This document shows, piece by piece, positions 34,291-45,619 of a stretch of DNA of 64,000 bases (within the stretch, counting starts at the first letter, position 1; every line of letters starts with the position of its first letter). A program made the translations under genes and the position numbers. Under the pieces are notes generated by a model. It ran no database searches, was not told the DNA's origin, and was given only the letters and a program-made list of their open reading frames with translations. The DNA comes from Boletus sp. NGJ. Lineage: Eukaryota; Basidiomycota; Agaricomycetes; Boletales; Boletaceae. Location: assembly GCA_019096195.1 (NCBI GenBank), contig JAGTXK010000094.1, forward strand, positions 101,004-165,003. Reading direction: 5' to 3'.

Positions 34291-36962
34291 ATGGCAGACC
34301 CTACTCAGGAACGTTGCCCAGACTATGCACTACCAGAATTCAATGACAAAAGACTTGTTTTCATAGTAGACAGTAAAACTGACCAGGAAGTAGTGGAGAC
34401 ACTCAGAGCATTGTGGACCATCCAACATGCTAGAGACATAGAAAATCAGGAACTTCAGCATGAAGCCAATGCAGTTGAAGAAAGACAATGCCATGAGCAA
34501 GCCAAACAAGAAGCTGAATAGCAGTGGGCACTACAATAGAAGGAGGAGCAAGAAGCGAAAAAAGAGAAGAAGAAGTACAAGAACAAGTTTGTGCCAATAC
34601 TGGACAGATCGCTCCTAGCCACAGCACTACTTCCATCACAACATGTGCTCTCTAAGTTCCAAAAAGTACCTCTTTACTATTTTACAAACAAAGATATTCA
34701 CAAAGTGGAAGAAGATGGCTCAGGAGATAAGGACCTACTTACACTCACCAGATAGACAAAGGCCCCATTTTCCAAACCAGCATGTTTATCAAAGCAAAGA
34801 AACACAAAGTTCAAAATGAATCACTCTTGTGGAAGGAGTTTGGGTAAGCAAATTACAGGATGCTCAATGTCATGAAGCAGCAAGACTGGCCCCCAAACCA
34901 TCTATAAATGACCAGACATTTCTAGCTAGCCATAGAAGGTCACAACTGAAGGCACAACCTGAGCGAGTACTGCAAACGTACCCTTCTCCTCTATCAAGGT
35001 AGAGTATGCAGAGACTGACACAAAACCCTTGGCACATCAGATGCCTTTGACCTGCTACCTTTGCATGTACTGTAGGTCACCTCAATGACTACCACCAAGA
35101 GCTGCTTGACAATACATATGCTGCCAAAATCAAAGTGGTGCGAACAGTCTGTATCTCACTTCACATATACAGATCCCAGCTAATGAACTATCCTTCACCT
35201 CTACATTACCTTCATCCTCTCATTCCCACATCACTATCCCATTCCATCCTGATGCCACATGTGGATGCTCATTCCCATACAGACCACCATTGAGATGCAG
35301 GCTCATTTTTCATCCATCCTGATGCCACACGTGGGTATACATTCCCATGTGGACCACCATTGGGATGCGGATCTTTCTCATACCTTAGCATCCCTGTGGC
35401 CAAATGAACTCTAATGCAATGCTATGTATATGCATACAGTAAGGTCATTCCAAAGAGTAAGGGAGAGCTGAGAAGGTTTGAGGGAAAAAGTGTGCCTCTT
35501 ATTCTCACTTGTAACACCAGGGAACATGCAGATGCAGCACTTCCCAAATGCCTCTGTTCCTTTCATGCAGACTTCCAACCGTCTTCCTCATTCTCAAACC
35601 ATGCCATGCACAAAGCATCATTCCTTGCACACAATGCCCTACCAGTCAGTGCCATCTGCCTTAGAAGGCACAAACATGCTGTGCCAGCCATCTTCTGCAC
35701 AGCCAAAAGAACCTGGAATGACCAATTTGACATGTTTGTCAAATGATTCAACAAAGCATTGTGTTATGTGGAGTAACTTGTGACATGTTCCTGAGTAATC
35801 AACCTCCTAGTTGATTACTGGACTAGCTGGACTTGAGCAAATGACTCCCTAGGCCCGAGTTCCCTAGGTATGGGGACTGACAGCTAGCTTTACATAGAGT
35901 CTCCCCTAGGGGTTAGAGACTTCCCTATGACCAATGGTGGAGTCTTGGACTTTGATGATAGTGGCACAGTCCTATCAGTGCAGAATCCTGTCTGCATTGG
36001 TGTTGCCAATGGTTAAGCATGTGAAGAGACACCGAGGATACCACACAAGTGTGAAGTGAATACAAGGAGTATCACAAGCACTAGTGTTATTACTTCCAGA
36101 GTGGGCACAGATGTCTGAAGTAATGTGGAACCGAGAGTTGGATAGATTTACACAGGATGTGGTGTAGATCAAGGTTGGGAGATATAGGGGGATCAGCTAA
36201 CTATATATAGGGCTTTCCCCCTTTAGGGCAGGCATAAGCAGAGCTACCATAAATAGGAAAGAGAACTGAATCTGGAATGAGGCTGGGAGTGATGGAATAC
36301 AGGCTATGTACAAGAGAGCATAGCCAAGGAGGCAGTGTCTGATATGAAGCATAGGTTAAGAGTAAAACGGGAAATGAAAGAGACACAGGATGGAGAGGAT
36401 AGCCATCAGAGAGATCCAGGGGTCTCGTAGATGGCCGTTCACCGCTCTAGAAGGTAGTGTCATCAAGGGAAGTACCGAGTGCCAGGTGTTCTCCCATGAG
36501 GAAGCTTTTCCCATGTTGTCTCCGAGGAGTCGAACGAGAGGTCTTCCCACAAGTCGTCGATGACTGGGGATGGAGGGAGTATGAAAGGGAGGGAGAAAAG
36601 GTGTACCCCCTTCACTATCCGTAACACATTGCAAGTCAAGGAAATGGGTGCCGTTCTATGCAGCATGTAGCAGTGTGATAGTGAATGTAGTGAGAAACAT
36701 GACAGCATGCATGCATGCTCAGGATGTGGAGCACTCATACATGGAGCTAGCTTGTGCCCTCGAGTGCAGAAAGTGCCAGCCCCAAACACCCTATAAGGCT
36801 GACACCTGGGAGATCACACTTCAACAGACTGGACTAATTGACCACTTCCCATCTGTCCTGTCTGGCTTACGTGAAGGCTTCATTGGAGGATACCCCATGA
36901 TTCTCCATGTACAAATAGTACCTCCCTTGCCATTCATGAGGCAGAGTTTGACGATATTGTGA
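34291..36962 (+). pseudogene. DIRS-type gag-like protein and start of RT, broken
   Basis: Starts MADPTQERCPDYALPEFND, then a Glu/Gln/Arg-rich helical segment and, after stops, KKYKNKFVPILDR and LYYFTNKDIHK, the layout of the N-terminal protein preceding DIRS-type RT in Agaricomycetes. A conserved RRHKHAVP...TWNDQF segment (about 35663-35735) leads into FNKALCY, where a solo LTR interrupts it. After 36626 the frame continues with a Cys-rich stretch, then a FIGGYPM segment. Stop codons at 34519 and later show it is dead. Confidence 0.65.
35762..36626. mobile_element. Solo LTR, family D copy 1 (865 bp), TSD CATTG
   Basis: Begins TGTTATGTGGAGTAAC and ends CCGTAACA, with a perfect 5-bp duplication CATTG (35757-35761 and 36627-36631). 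It interrupts the DIRS gag-like frame. Homologous to 38541-39482. Strand of the parent element is not known. Confidence 0.9.
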
Positions 36963-38400
36963 ATAAAGAGTTAATCAAAGGCTGCTACATGCATAGGACC
37001 TTTTCCCTTCTCAATCATAGAAGCCTCTCTTGGTCTGTTCCAATCCTTCCCTCTATCACTAATACCAAAACCTGGTAAACCAGACAAGTTCCACTCAGTG
37101 CAAAACTTCTTGTTTCCCATCAAGACATCAGCTCACTTTCCCTAGCCCATCTGTCAACAATGCCATTACAACAGAATTTTGTCTCATGCACATGGGGAAA
37201 ATTCTCAATGATCTATATGCTAATATCACACCTACCTGCAGGATCACAGGTTGCCACATGAGATGTAGTGGAAGCCTATTGTACAATATCATTACACAGA
37301 TCACAATGGCTGGCTGCAGTAGGACATGTATCCAACACAACTGCATGTATTAACATGTGTGTTGTGTTTGGTGCATCACTGTCCTGTGGAGCCAATGGAC
37401 AAATAGCTGATGCAGGTGTAGAAATACTATATGCCAAAGGCATTGGCCCACTGGACAAGTGGATCAATGACCACTATTTTTTTTCTGGATACCACCAATA
37501 CATCTTCACCAATACAACAAGGCCAGATGCTGATGGCACAAGGGACACCAGGCACACAGGACTGAGACACATGACCTTGAGAGTCTGGTACAGTGGAGTA
37601 GAACATCCCAGACAAATCTATAGAACAATTCAGCAAAGACTGTTCCTACCCCATCTGAAATCTATTCAACAATTCCCCCTATTCAGAAGAAGATACCCTC
37701 TTTACATACAATATCACTGATATAGATGAGATCTCCCGTGAACATCAGCATTCCATGGGAAACATCCAAAGACCAACCCTCAGCCCCACCAAAACCAAGA
37801 AATACATTAATGAAATTGATGAATGGCTAGCAAGACAGGCACATACCTCTGAAACACGTGCAGAAACTATACAGTAAACTACTAGATGTGGCATCCATCC
37901 TGCCTCAGGGACAGACATACCTCATGGGACTCAAGAGCATGCTAGCGACTTGTGTCAAACAACCTTTTGTCCCCCACCACCGTAACAAAAACCTTGACAA
38001 AGCCCTACACTGGTGGAGGGACAATCTAAGCAAAGAAACAGTTACCTGCCCAAATTTACACCCCACCCACCTTAGAGCTTTCTCCAATGCCAGCTCTGAT
38101 ATTGGAATTGGCATCATGGTTGGAAACCAGTGGCACACCTGGCACCTGCATGCAGGATGGCAATCCCTCAGTGGACCCAAAAGACATCAGATGGGCTGAG
38201 GTCATTGCATTTGAGCTCCTTATCCATACTCTCAACATCATACCCAGTGCAAATCACATCATCCTACATAGTGACAACACAGGCAGCATTGAGGGATGGC
38301 ACATAGGGCAGGCACCACAACCACACAGTCAATGCAACTTTCAAACATATCCACACTTTTCTTAACTCAGCCATTCACATGCACAGCATCGCAATACATG
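36963..38400 (+). pseudogene. DIRS-type reverse transcriptase and RNase H, broken
   Basis: Scattered over three frames are IIEASLGLFQSFPLSLIPKP and GKPDKFHSVQNFLFP (fingers), then VVFGASLSCGANGQIADAG and YAKGIGPLDKWINDHYFF, where the usual D-D of the polymerase site reads N-D. The RNase H region follows as LHWWRDNLSKET, FSNASSDIGIGIMVG, a W-A-E motif and ILHSDNTGSIEGW. Several stops are present. Confidence 0.65.
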
Positions 38401-38540
38401 CTATGTCCCTAGCAGAGACAACCCAGCCAATCAATTATCTAGGGGTATCTATGGCCCAGAAAACTGCCTACCCCCAGCCATCCCACTATTAGAGCACCTT
38501 AAGGGATTTCCTCACAGATGCCACAGATCCACTCTCAGCC

Positions 38541-39482
38541 TGTTATGCTGGGTAACAATGTGACATGTTCCCATATAATCAACCCTGTTTGATTATAGGA
38601 CTAGCAGGACTTGAGGGGAAAATACCTCCAGAGGCCCAATGATTCCTCTGACTGGGGATCGACTGCTAGCTTTATGTAGAGTGTCCTGGTTGCCTCTATG
38701 ACCAATGGCAAAGTCTTGGATTTACCTACAGTGGCACAATTCTCTGAGAAGGAAGGGCAGACTGGATGTGGAGGCCAGAAACTATATCTCTGGGCTTACA
38801 CAGCCTAGTGCCAGTGGCGGAGTCCTGGTCTTGCAGGGTCAGTGGCAGAGTCCTGACCAATACAGGCCAACCTCTGTTGGTGTTGAAGTTGCTGAAGCTT
38901 TAGGAGTGGGTAACAGCAACAAGGCCATACAAGTGCACAGTGACAAGGAAGACAATCATGAGCACAAGGGCGATCACCTTCAGAGCGGGAGCAGGCTTCT
39001 GAGATGAAGTGGAACCGGTAATGGGAGAAGCTAGTAGATTACATGGGAAGGAGTGTAGATCTAGGTTAAGGTTACATGAAGGGCCAGCATCCCTATTTAT
39101 AGGCCCTACCCATCTATGGCAGGCTTTGTATCATATATGGTAATCATAAGTCGCAGACTAAAGATTACCATAAAGGATCTAGGCATCAGTCAAATGGAGA
39201 TTTGGAATACTAGGCTGTGTGTGAGAGAACACAGCCAAGGAGGCAATGTCTATGATCAAATCAGAAAGAGATGAAAGGCATATATCAATGAAATAGGAAG
39301 GTGGTGTCCAAACCAAATAGGTAACTTCCTAGAAAGGGAGTTCCGAATGGAGCAATGCCTGAGTTAGTGTCGTGGGGGAGTCTCAGGGGAATCCCTGGTC
39401 CGAGTCGAAGAATAAGTTGTCCCATAGTCCTATGGGGGGTGAAGGGAGAGGAAAAGATGTACTCCCTCCTATAACCGTAATA
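38541..39482. mobile_element. Solo LTR, family D copy 2 (942 bp), TSD CAGCC
   Basis: Begins TGTTATGCTGGGTAAC and ends CCGTAATA (the final CA has become TA), with perfect duplication CAGCC (38536-38540 and 39483-39487). Same orientation as copy 1. It sits between the RNase H and recombinase parts of the DIRS-type element. Confidence 0.88.
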
Positions 39483-40545
39483 CAGCCCAAGAGCTCAAAA
39501 ATCTCAGAGAAGGAGAGTACTCTACTAGCACCACCAGAATCTTCAATGACCAGCATGCCCAATAAAAAGCAGTTAAAAAAACCAGAGCAAAGACCCAGCT
39601 TGAGGACAAACTTGTCCTCAGCATCCTTCAGAGCGATTAACTCTAGCCCTGCACACTTCAACTCCCAGCTACCATCCCCTGCCAATCCTGGGTGTCTGTC
39701 TTTCACAGCACTACCCAAACCATGACCATATCCACCCAATTTTCATCCCCTGCCATCCCCAAACTACCTCCACTGCCTCATGAAAGACCAACTATGCCTA
39801 TGGACACCCTCCATACCTTCTACAAGAGCAACAGGTGACTCCAACCAAGTGGCAGTATCCAACACCACTCTCAATCACATCCCAGAAGTCATTGGGGCCT
39901 TCTGGGTAGATAGCACCAAAAACCTCTATGGCAATGCATTGCTCATATACCATGTCTACTGTGACCTCAATGGACCCATTCCAAACCACAAGCACTGCCC
40001 AATATTAGGTACACTGCTCCTCATCTTTGTTTTCAGCTGTGTAGAAGGCATCTCAGGCTCAACCCTAGTAAACTATGCAGCAGGCATAAAAGCCTAGCAT
40101 CTACTACATAGTCAGCTCTGGAAGATGAGCTTCATCTTACACTCCAAGGAGCAGCTCTCACAGCTCCAAATGTGTCAAGTACCCTCCCATCACCATTGAT
40201 AACCTCAAAATCATAGTTGCCAGCCATAATATGAATAACCCCTGTGATGCCGCTGTTTATGCCTGCATAGTAGTAACTTTTTACATGGTAGTGAGACTGG
40301 GTAAATTCACCATACCCAACATACACAAGAAATTTGAACCTGCAAAGTACATAACACACCACAACACATCCTGGCTGCAAGACAAAGACAACCTAGTTAT
40401 CATCAAATTCAGGATTCCAGTCACCAAATATGATGCCATAGGCGAAGATGTACAATACACCCCATAGCCAGACTGCATCACAAACCCAGAAATAGTGCTA
40501 CAGAACCACTTCCGGCTCAATCCAGCTCCATCAAAAGCACACCTA

Positions 40546-42124
40546 CAGTGACTTCCAAAATTGAGTCAATGTTTTGAGATTTTGGAGTATTAGCTCTATA
40601 ACTCAGGAACATGAACAAATAGAGCCAAAGTATAAGTGGGTGCCTAAATATGCCTACCTCTGGCTATCTGTCAAAAAAATAAGTTGAGTATATATGTATC
40701 CATGGAGATATCATCAATTTAATTCAATGTCATTGACTCAATTATGTAACTACCTATCAGATCTATTAAAGATGGACAGCTGTCATATGTAACTCTTGAT
40801 GGAAGTATGATAGATGGTTATCATATTTACTATATCTTAGTAATCACTTCAACTGACACTATTTAAAGGCTGGTTTAATCTCTTATGCCTTTCAAATTCA
40901 CTATGCATTCTACTCCCTCTTCTTAAAAAGAAAGCATTCTTTCTCTGGCCTCTAATGGTCATTCTATTCGTCATATTGCCTCCAAACTAGGTGTCAGCCA
41001 TTCTACTGTCTCCAGGATACTTAGAGATCTTCTTCCCAATAGATCTATATCTCTTTCTGGCTGTTCCTCCAAGCTTTCAGCCACTTCTCAGCATGCTATC
41101 ATTACTCAAATCACCACAGGCAGAGCTGCAAATGCTGTCCAGGCTATCCATCATATCAATTCCATCATTTCTAGTCCAGTCTCCTCACAAACAGTGAGAA
41201 GAGTCCTCAAAAAACATTCATTCAAGGCTATAATGAAGAAAAAGCCACTTCTTGCTGCAAGAAATAAAAAGAAGCATTTAGCCTTTGCTCTAAAGTATTA
41301 GAAATGGACCATTGAGGGCTGGAATAGGATTATTTGGTCAGATGGAAAGAAATGGGTATAGAAACAGGCAGGTGAGGGCCTCATTAACAGAGAGATTCAG
41401 GAAACAGTGAAGTTTGGAGGAGGAAATATCATGGTATGGGGGTGTATGGGTTGGGAAAGTGTTGGGCACCTTGCAGAGGTTGAGGGGAGGATGGATGCCA
41501 ATCAATATGTAGACATTTTGAAGGACAACTTGCTTCCAAGCTTGGAGGAATCTGAAATTTCTCTGAAGGATGTGATTTTTCAACAGAACAATAACCCCAA
41601 ACATACCTGCAAAACAGCCAAAACATGGATGGAGGACAATGATATTAATCTCCTGGATTGGCCTCCACAATCTCCAGATCTAATCCTATTGAATACCTTT
41701 GGCATTATATCAAAAAGGAGCTTGCCAAGTATTCAAGACATGCCAAAGGAATATGGGAGATTTGGGATAGAGTGAGAAGTATGGAATAACATAGATCCAG
41801 AGGTGTGTCAGAATTTGATTGAAAGCATGCCTAGAAGGATCCAAGCAGTGATCAAGGCCAAAGGAGGTCATACAAAGTACTAGAATTGGCTGATTCTATG
41901 AATTTGATATATGGTTACAAAATTGAGTTAATGACTTGCCAATTTGAATTGACTATATCTCCATGGATACTTATTCAAATTACCTAAGTCTTTTTTTGAC
42001 AGATAGCCAGGGGCAGGCACATTTAGGCACCTACTTATACTTTGGCTCTATTTGTTCATGTTCCTGAGTTATATAGCTAATACTCCAAAATCTCAAAACA
42101 TTAACTCAACTTTGGAAGTCACTG
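40546..42124 (+). mobile_element. Tc1/mariner-type DNA transposon copy 1 (1,579 bp), TA target
   Basis: Bounded by CAGTGACTTCCAAAA and its inverse TTTTGGAAGTCACTG-like end, with TA on both sides (40544-40545 and 42125-42126). Long inverted repeats of about 200 bp are visible (for example ATATCTCCATGGATAC inverted at about 40695 and 41950). Confidence 0.9.
40903..41883 (+). pseudogene. Dead Tc1/mariner transposase of copy 1
   Basis: Begins MHSTPSS and hits TAA at codon 8, then shows a helix-turn-helix (HSIRHIASKLGVSHSTVSR) and a second one ending RRVLKKHSFKA. In the catalytic domain the first Asp is kept (IIWSDGKKW), the second is Asn (IFQQNNNPKHT) and the SPDLxPIEHxW block carrying the last acidic residue is disrupted. 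At least three stop codons. It ends KAKGGHTKY like copy 2. Confidence 0.85.
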
Positions 42125-42435
42125 TATTTGCATGGAAACACCCAAAGGGTGGACTCCAACTGCTATCAAAAACACAAGTCATGAGCAAATTGGCAGACAT
42201 TGCCAAATGAAACAGTCTTGCAGAACTCAAAGGCCACAGCCTCTACATAGAAGGGACCCATTTCTATCTACTAAAAGGGGTATCTTTCAACATGATCAAA
42301 GTAATTAGTTGCTGGGCCAGAGAGGCCTTCACACTATATTTAAGGGGGCATGCACTCATCCTCACACCATTCCTACAAGTTGACCAGAAGCTTCTCAACA
42401 ACTTCATACAGGTTGCCATGCCACTAGTGCAATGA

Positions 42436-42723
42436 TAGTAAGCAGCCTTTTGCTTCTAGCAATTAGGTCCCAAGTCTCACTGGACATGTCGCTAAGGCTC
42501 CTAGGAAGTGGGTTCACAGCTCATTTTTTCCCTCTTTCAGACTAGAGCCAGCTTTGAGTCAGAAATCTGCCAGTTTTGCCCAACCATGCATAACATCAGA
42601 GATAGCAAACATAGTGAGTTTTTCTCTGAATCCTTCCACTACCACTTTGTACCTACTGACTCTGTTACATCTACTTTGACTACTGTATACTCAAGTGAGC
42701 AATATCACACAGATAAATCTAAG
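42436..42723. other. Short AT-rich spacer between DIRS remnant and Gypsy B
   Basis: No feature is recognised. CTAAG (42719-42723) abuts the Gypsy B 3' LTR and would be its target duplication, but the other end of that element is missing. Confidence 0.5.
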
Positions 42724-43230
42724 TGTTATGATACTGTTTGTTCTCAACAAACAATATCCACAAGGCTTAGGCTAACTCACAAGCTACATGTGTCCTGGCT
42801 CAATAAAGAGGGTATGTGGGTCTTGTATAAACAACTCCCACTTACAATGACCAATGGCCAAGGCAATGATGGATATAAGATGGACAAAGTGGATTCGACT
42901 GGAGAAGCCAGTCATCAAAGTGCTACTTTATATATGTTACATGAATGTGCACAGATCAGACTGTGTGTGTGAGGAATTACTATAGAGAGGTAAAGTAAAG
43001 AAGTGTTTATGTGGATAGAAAAAACAGAGATGAAGGTGTGAATAGATAAGGTGTGAAAGTGACAGAGATTAAATGCATGAGGCATGTCATGTGATTGAGT
43101 CTAGACTCTAGTCATGTAATGTTTCTCATGGTCACATATGATCATGTGACTGATCATGTGATATAATGATAAAAAGGTCAACTAAGGTTGATAAAGAAAA
43201 TGTTTGAAAATATTCATGTTATATATAACA
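42724..43230 (-). repeat. 3' LTR of Gypsy B (507 bp) with adjacent polypurine tract
   Basis: On the minus strand it starts TGTTATATATAACATGAATA and ends AGTATCATAACA. Directly outside (43231-43243) the minus strand reads AAAAAGGGGGTAG, a typical polypurine primer for plus-strand synthesis. Inverted relative to the solo LTR at 30110-30620. Confidence 0.92.
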
Positions 43231-43540
43231 CTACCCCCTTTTTATGACTCAAATTCTAGGTGAGTTGTGGTTGGTTCAGAGATGGTGTAGTTTTCATAAG
43301 GAGACATTAATGATTGGAAGGAGTAGATGGACAAGCTGTGGAGTTTTCATGGAGCAGATGAGTTCTTTTTATAGAATTTAGCTACCACTAGTGGGGCGGT
43401 ATTAATAATGTTGGCTGATTCCCAAGTTTGATTGGTTTCATTGTAACCGCTCCAGTGAACAAGGTACTCCAACTTCCTTCCTTTTATATGAGACACTGCA
43501 ATGTATTTAATCTCATATTGTTCTTCTCCTTTTTAATCTA

Positions 43541-45099
43541 CAGTGACTCCCAAAACTGTTCCAATACCTAACCCTGAAGTGCACTGCAAACACCTGTAGG
43601 AATTTCGCTTGGCTTTGGTGGGACAAATGATAGTACATACCCTTGGCTACCTATGGGCGCTTGGATCATGTGATTTGATCCAGAGGAAGTGGAGATATGG
43701 CTATTTTAAAACAGCAACTACATTGGAACAGTTTTGGGACTTTTGATGTGAGCATTAGGATAATTGCTGTTGTTTGGTGGTATAAACAAAGATATATCAT
43801 GTCTGAGTCTAAAAATGTTCCCACACTTCTTGACTCTTAACCACTATCATCATGCGATCTCTTTCTACCACTCAAAAGAACACTATCCTCTCTCAACTTG
43901 ATTCTGGCTATTCCATCCACTCTATTGCCTCTAGTACAGGTGTTGGCATTGCTACCATCTCTAGGCTTCATTCCAAGGAGCATTCTGACCTTCAAAAGTC
44001 TGCTGAAGGCTGTCCATCAAAGCTTTCCTCTGTTAATGTTTGTTATGCTATTTGCCTTATCTCCAGTAATAAGGCAGAGAGTGCTGTTTAGGTCACCAAA
44101 GCTCTCTCCACTATCATCAGCCAGCCTCTCCATCCTAATACAGTTTGTCGTCATTTGAAAAAGATTGGTATGAAAGCCATAGTCAAGTCCAAACGCCCAC
44201 TACTCTCTGCCAAACATTGCAAGGCTCAGTTGGACTTTGCTTATGCTCATAAGGACTGGACTCTAGAGGACTGGAAGCAGGTGGTATGGTCTGATGAGAC
44301 AAAAATCAATTGTCTTGGGTCAGATGATTGCAAATGGGCATGGAAAAAGCCAGGAGAGGGGCTTAGTGACAGATTAGTTGAGGGGACTTTGAAGTTTGGA
44401 GGGGGTTCTTTGATGTTGTGGGGCTGTATGGCTTGGAATGGGGTTGGCTATGCAACCAAGATTAATGGTAGGATGGATGGTGATCTCTACCTTCAAATTT
44501 TGAAGGATGAACTCCAGGATTCCTTGGAGTTCTATGATCTGAATCCTCCTGATGTCATCTTTCAACAAGATAATGACCCCAAGCATAGTTGCAAAAAGGT
44601 CAAGGAGTGGCTGGAAGAGCAGGAATTTAGGACCATGGTATGGCCTGCACAGTCTTCTGACCTCAATCCCATAGAACATATCTGGCTTCATCTCAAAAGA
44701 AAGCTGGTAGACTATGAGGAGCCTCCTAAGGGAATAGAGGAATTGTGGAGAAGAACTCAGGAGAAATGGAATGAGATACTAGCTGAGGTGTGTCAGGGAT
44801 TGATTGAAAGCATGCCTAGGAGGGTTCAGGCAGTGCTTAAAGCCAAAGGAGGATATACCAAGTACTGATATATACCAAATACCCTTATGATAATCAAAAG
44901 TTCCAAAACTGTTCCAATGTAGTTGCTGTTTTAAAATAGCCATATCTCCACTTCCTCTGGATCAAATCACATGATTCAGGCGCCCATAGGTAGCCAAGGG
45001 TATGTACTATTATTTGTCCCACCAAAGCCAAGCGAAATTCCTACGGGTGTTTGCAGTGCACTTCGGGGTTAGGTATTGAAACAGTTTTGGGAGTCACTG
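43541..45099 (+). mobile_element. Tc1/mariner-type DNA transposon copy 2 (1,559 bp), TA target
   Basis: Starts CAGTGACTCCCAAAACTG and ends with the inverse CAGTTTTGGGAGTCACTG, with TA duplications (43539-43540 and 45100-45101). The inverted repeats are about 206 bp and nearly perfect (43541-43746 and 44893-45099), which argues for a recent insertion. Shares the first eight bases with copy 1 but is a different family. Confidence 0.95.
43852..44868 (+). pseudogene. Tc1/mariner transposase (DD34E), intact except for one TAG
   Basis: The frame of 338 codons starts MRSLSTTQKNTILSQLDSGY, carries an N-terminal helix-turn-helix (IHSIASSTGVGIATISRL) and a complete catalytic domain: VVWSDETKIN, IFQQDNDPKHSCKK and SSDLNPIEHIW. 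The spacing between the second Asp and the Glu is 34 residues, as in the Tc1 branch. The only break is TAG at 44089-44091 (context GCTGTTTAGGTC), in the linker between the DNA-binding and catalytic parts, which one transition would explain. No frameshift was found. It ends KAKGGYTKY. Readthrough, a spliced form or an active sibling copy is conceivable. Confidence 0.88.
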
Positions 45100-45584
45100 T
45101 ACCTTCATTGCTTCAGGATGGACTTTGGGTTGTCCTGGTAGCATTTCCCAACAAGGTTTTACATAAGATATATTAACCATTGGGTGGATGTGAATGGTTT
45201 TGAGAAGTTTTAGTGTAATAGTATTAGAAAGGACCTTAATGATCTCATAAGGTCCAATTCATTTTTATGTGAGCTTTTTAGCCATATATGGGAGGTTGAG
45301 TTTGTCAGTGGATAGCCAGACCTGCTGACCAATAGAATATTTTGTGGCATCTAATCTAATCTTTTCTGATGCTTTTATCATCTTTTCTCTCAGCTCTTCT
45401 AACACCATCTCTATATCTTTGTGTGAATGGCTCATATCTCCCATGAAGCCAGCTAATTTCCCTTCAACACATATACATGGAGCATAGTTTTGTGTGACAT
45501 TAATGGGAATTTTGCCAGTGGCTATAGTGACAGTGTTACTATGAGAGAATTGAGCCATTTTTAGCCAGTTAGCCCATTGATCCT

Positions 45585-45585
<1 letters not shown>

Positions 45586-45619
<34 letters not shown>
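45586..45619. repeat. Homopolymer T tract (34 bp) inside the Gypsy B integrase
   Basis: It replaces integrase sequence right after QYLHIYIE on the minus strand. It may be slippage expansion of an A-rich codon run; length accuracy is doubtful. Confidence 0.9.

Larger units (their letters stand above)
34291..42435 (+). mobile_element. Decayed DIRS/Ngaro-type tyrosine-recombinase retroelement with three nested insertions
   Basis: Removing the two solo LTRs (35762-36626 and 38541-39482) and the mariner copy (40546-42124) leaves a plus-strand series of gag-like N-terminus, zinc-knuckle region, reverse transcriptase, RNase H and tyrosine recombinase, in the order of DIRS/Ngaro elements. Each piece resumes in register across an insertion. 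All parts have many stops and frameshifts. Terminal repeats of the element itself were not recognised; the limits given are coding limits only. Confidence 0.75.
39740..42435 (+). pseudogene. DIRS-type tyrosine recombinase, broken and split by a mariner copy
   Basis: Pieces include GISGSTLVNYAAGIKAWH (about 40045-40105), then VTFYMVVRLGKFTIPNI, with Arg in the recombinase box I position, FRIPVTKYDAIGEDVQY, and ILTPFLQVDQK near the end. The mariner insertion (40546-42124) cuts the frame after LNPAPSKAHL and it resumes with FAWKHPKG. Box II appears as YLLKGVSFNMIKVISCW. The box II histidine-arginine pattern is eroded. Stops and frameshifts show it is dead. Confidence 0.6.

Noticed and set aside
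35779-36625. LTR D copy 1 starting at TGTGACATG with duplication GTAAC
   Set aside because: The second copy shows the repeat extends left to TGTTATG; with those ends both copies get perfect, different 5-bp duplications (CATTG, CAGCC) and TGTTA...TAACA termini.
35762-39482. The two family D LTRs as the two ends of one element
   Set aside because: Each has its own, different target duplication, and the DNA between them is the DIRS frame rather than a family D internal region.
42508-42972. A 154-codon plus-strand gene with HECAQIRLCV end
   Set aside because: Most of it is the antisense of the Gypsy B LTR and the same frame occurs in the inverted solo LTR, so it is LTR sequence and not a gene.
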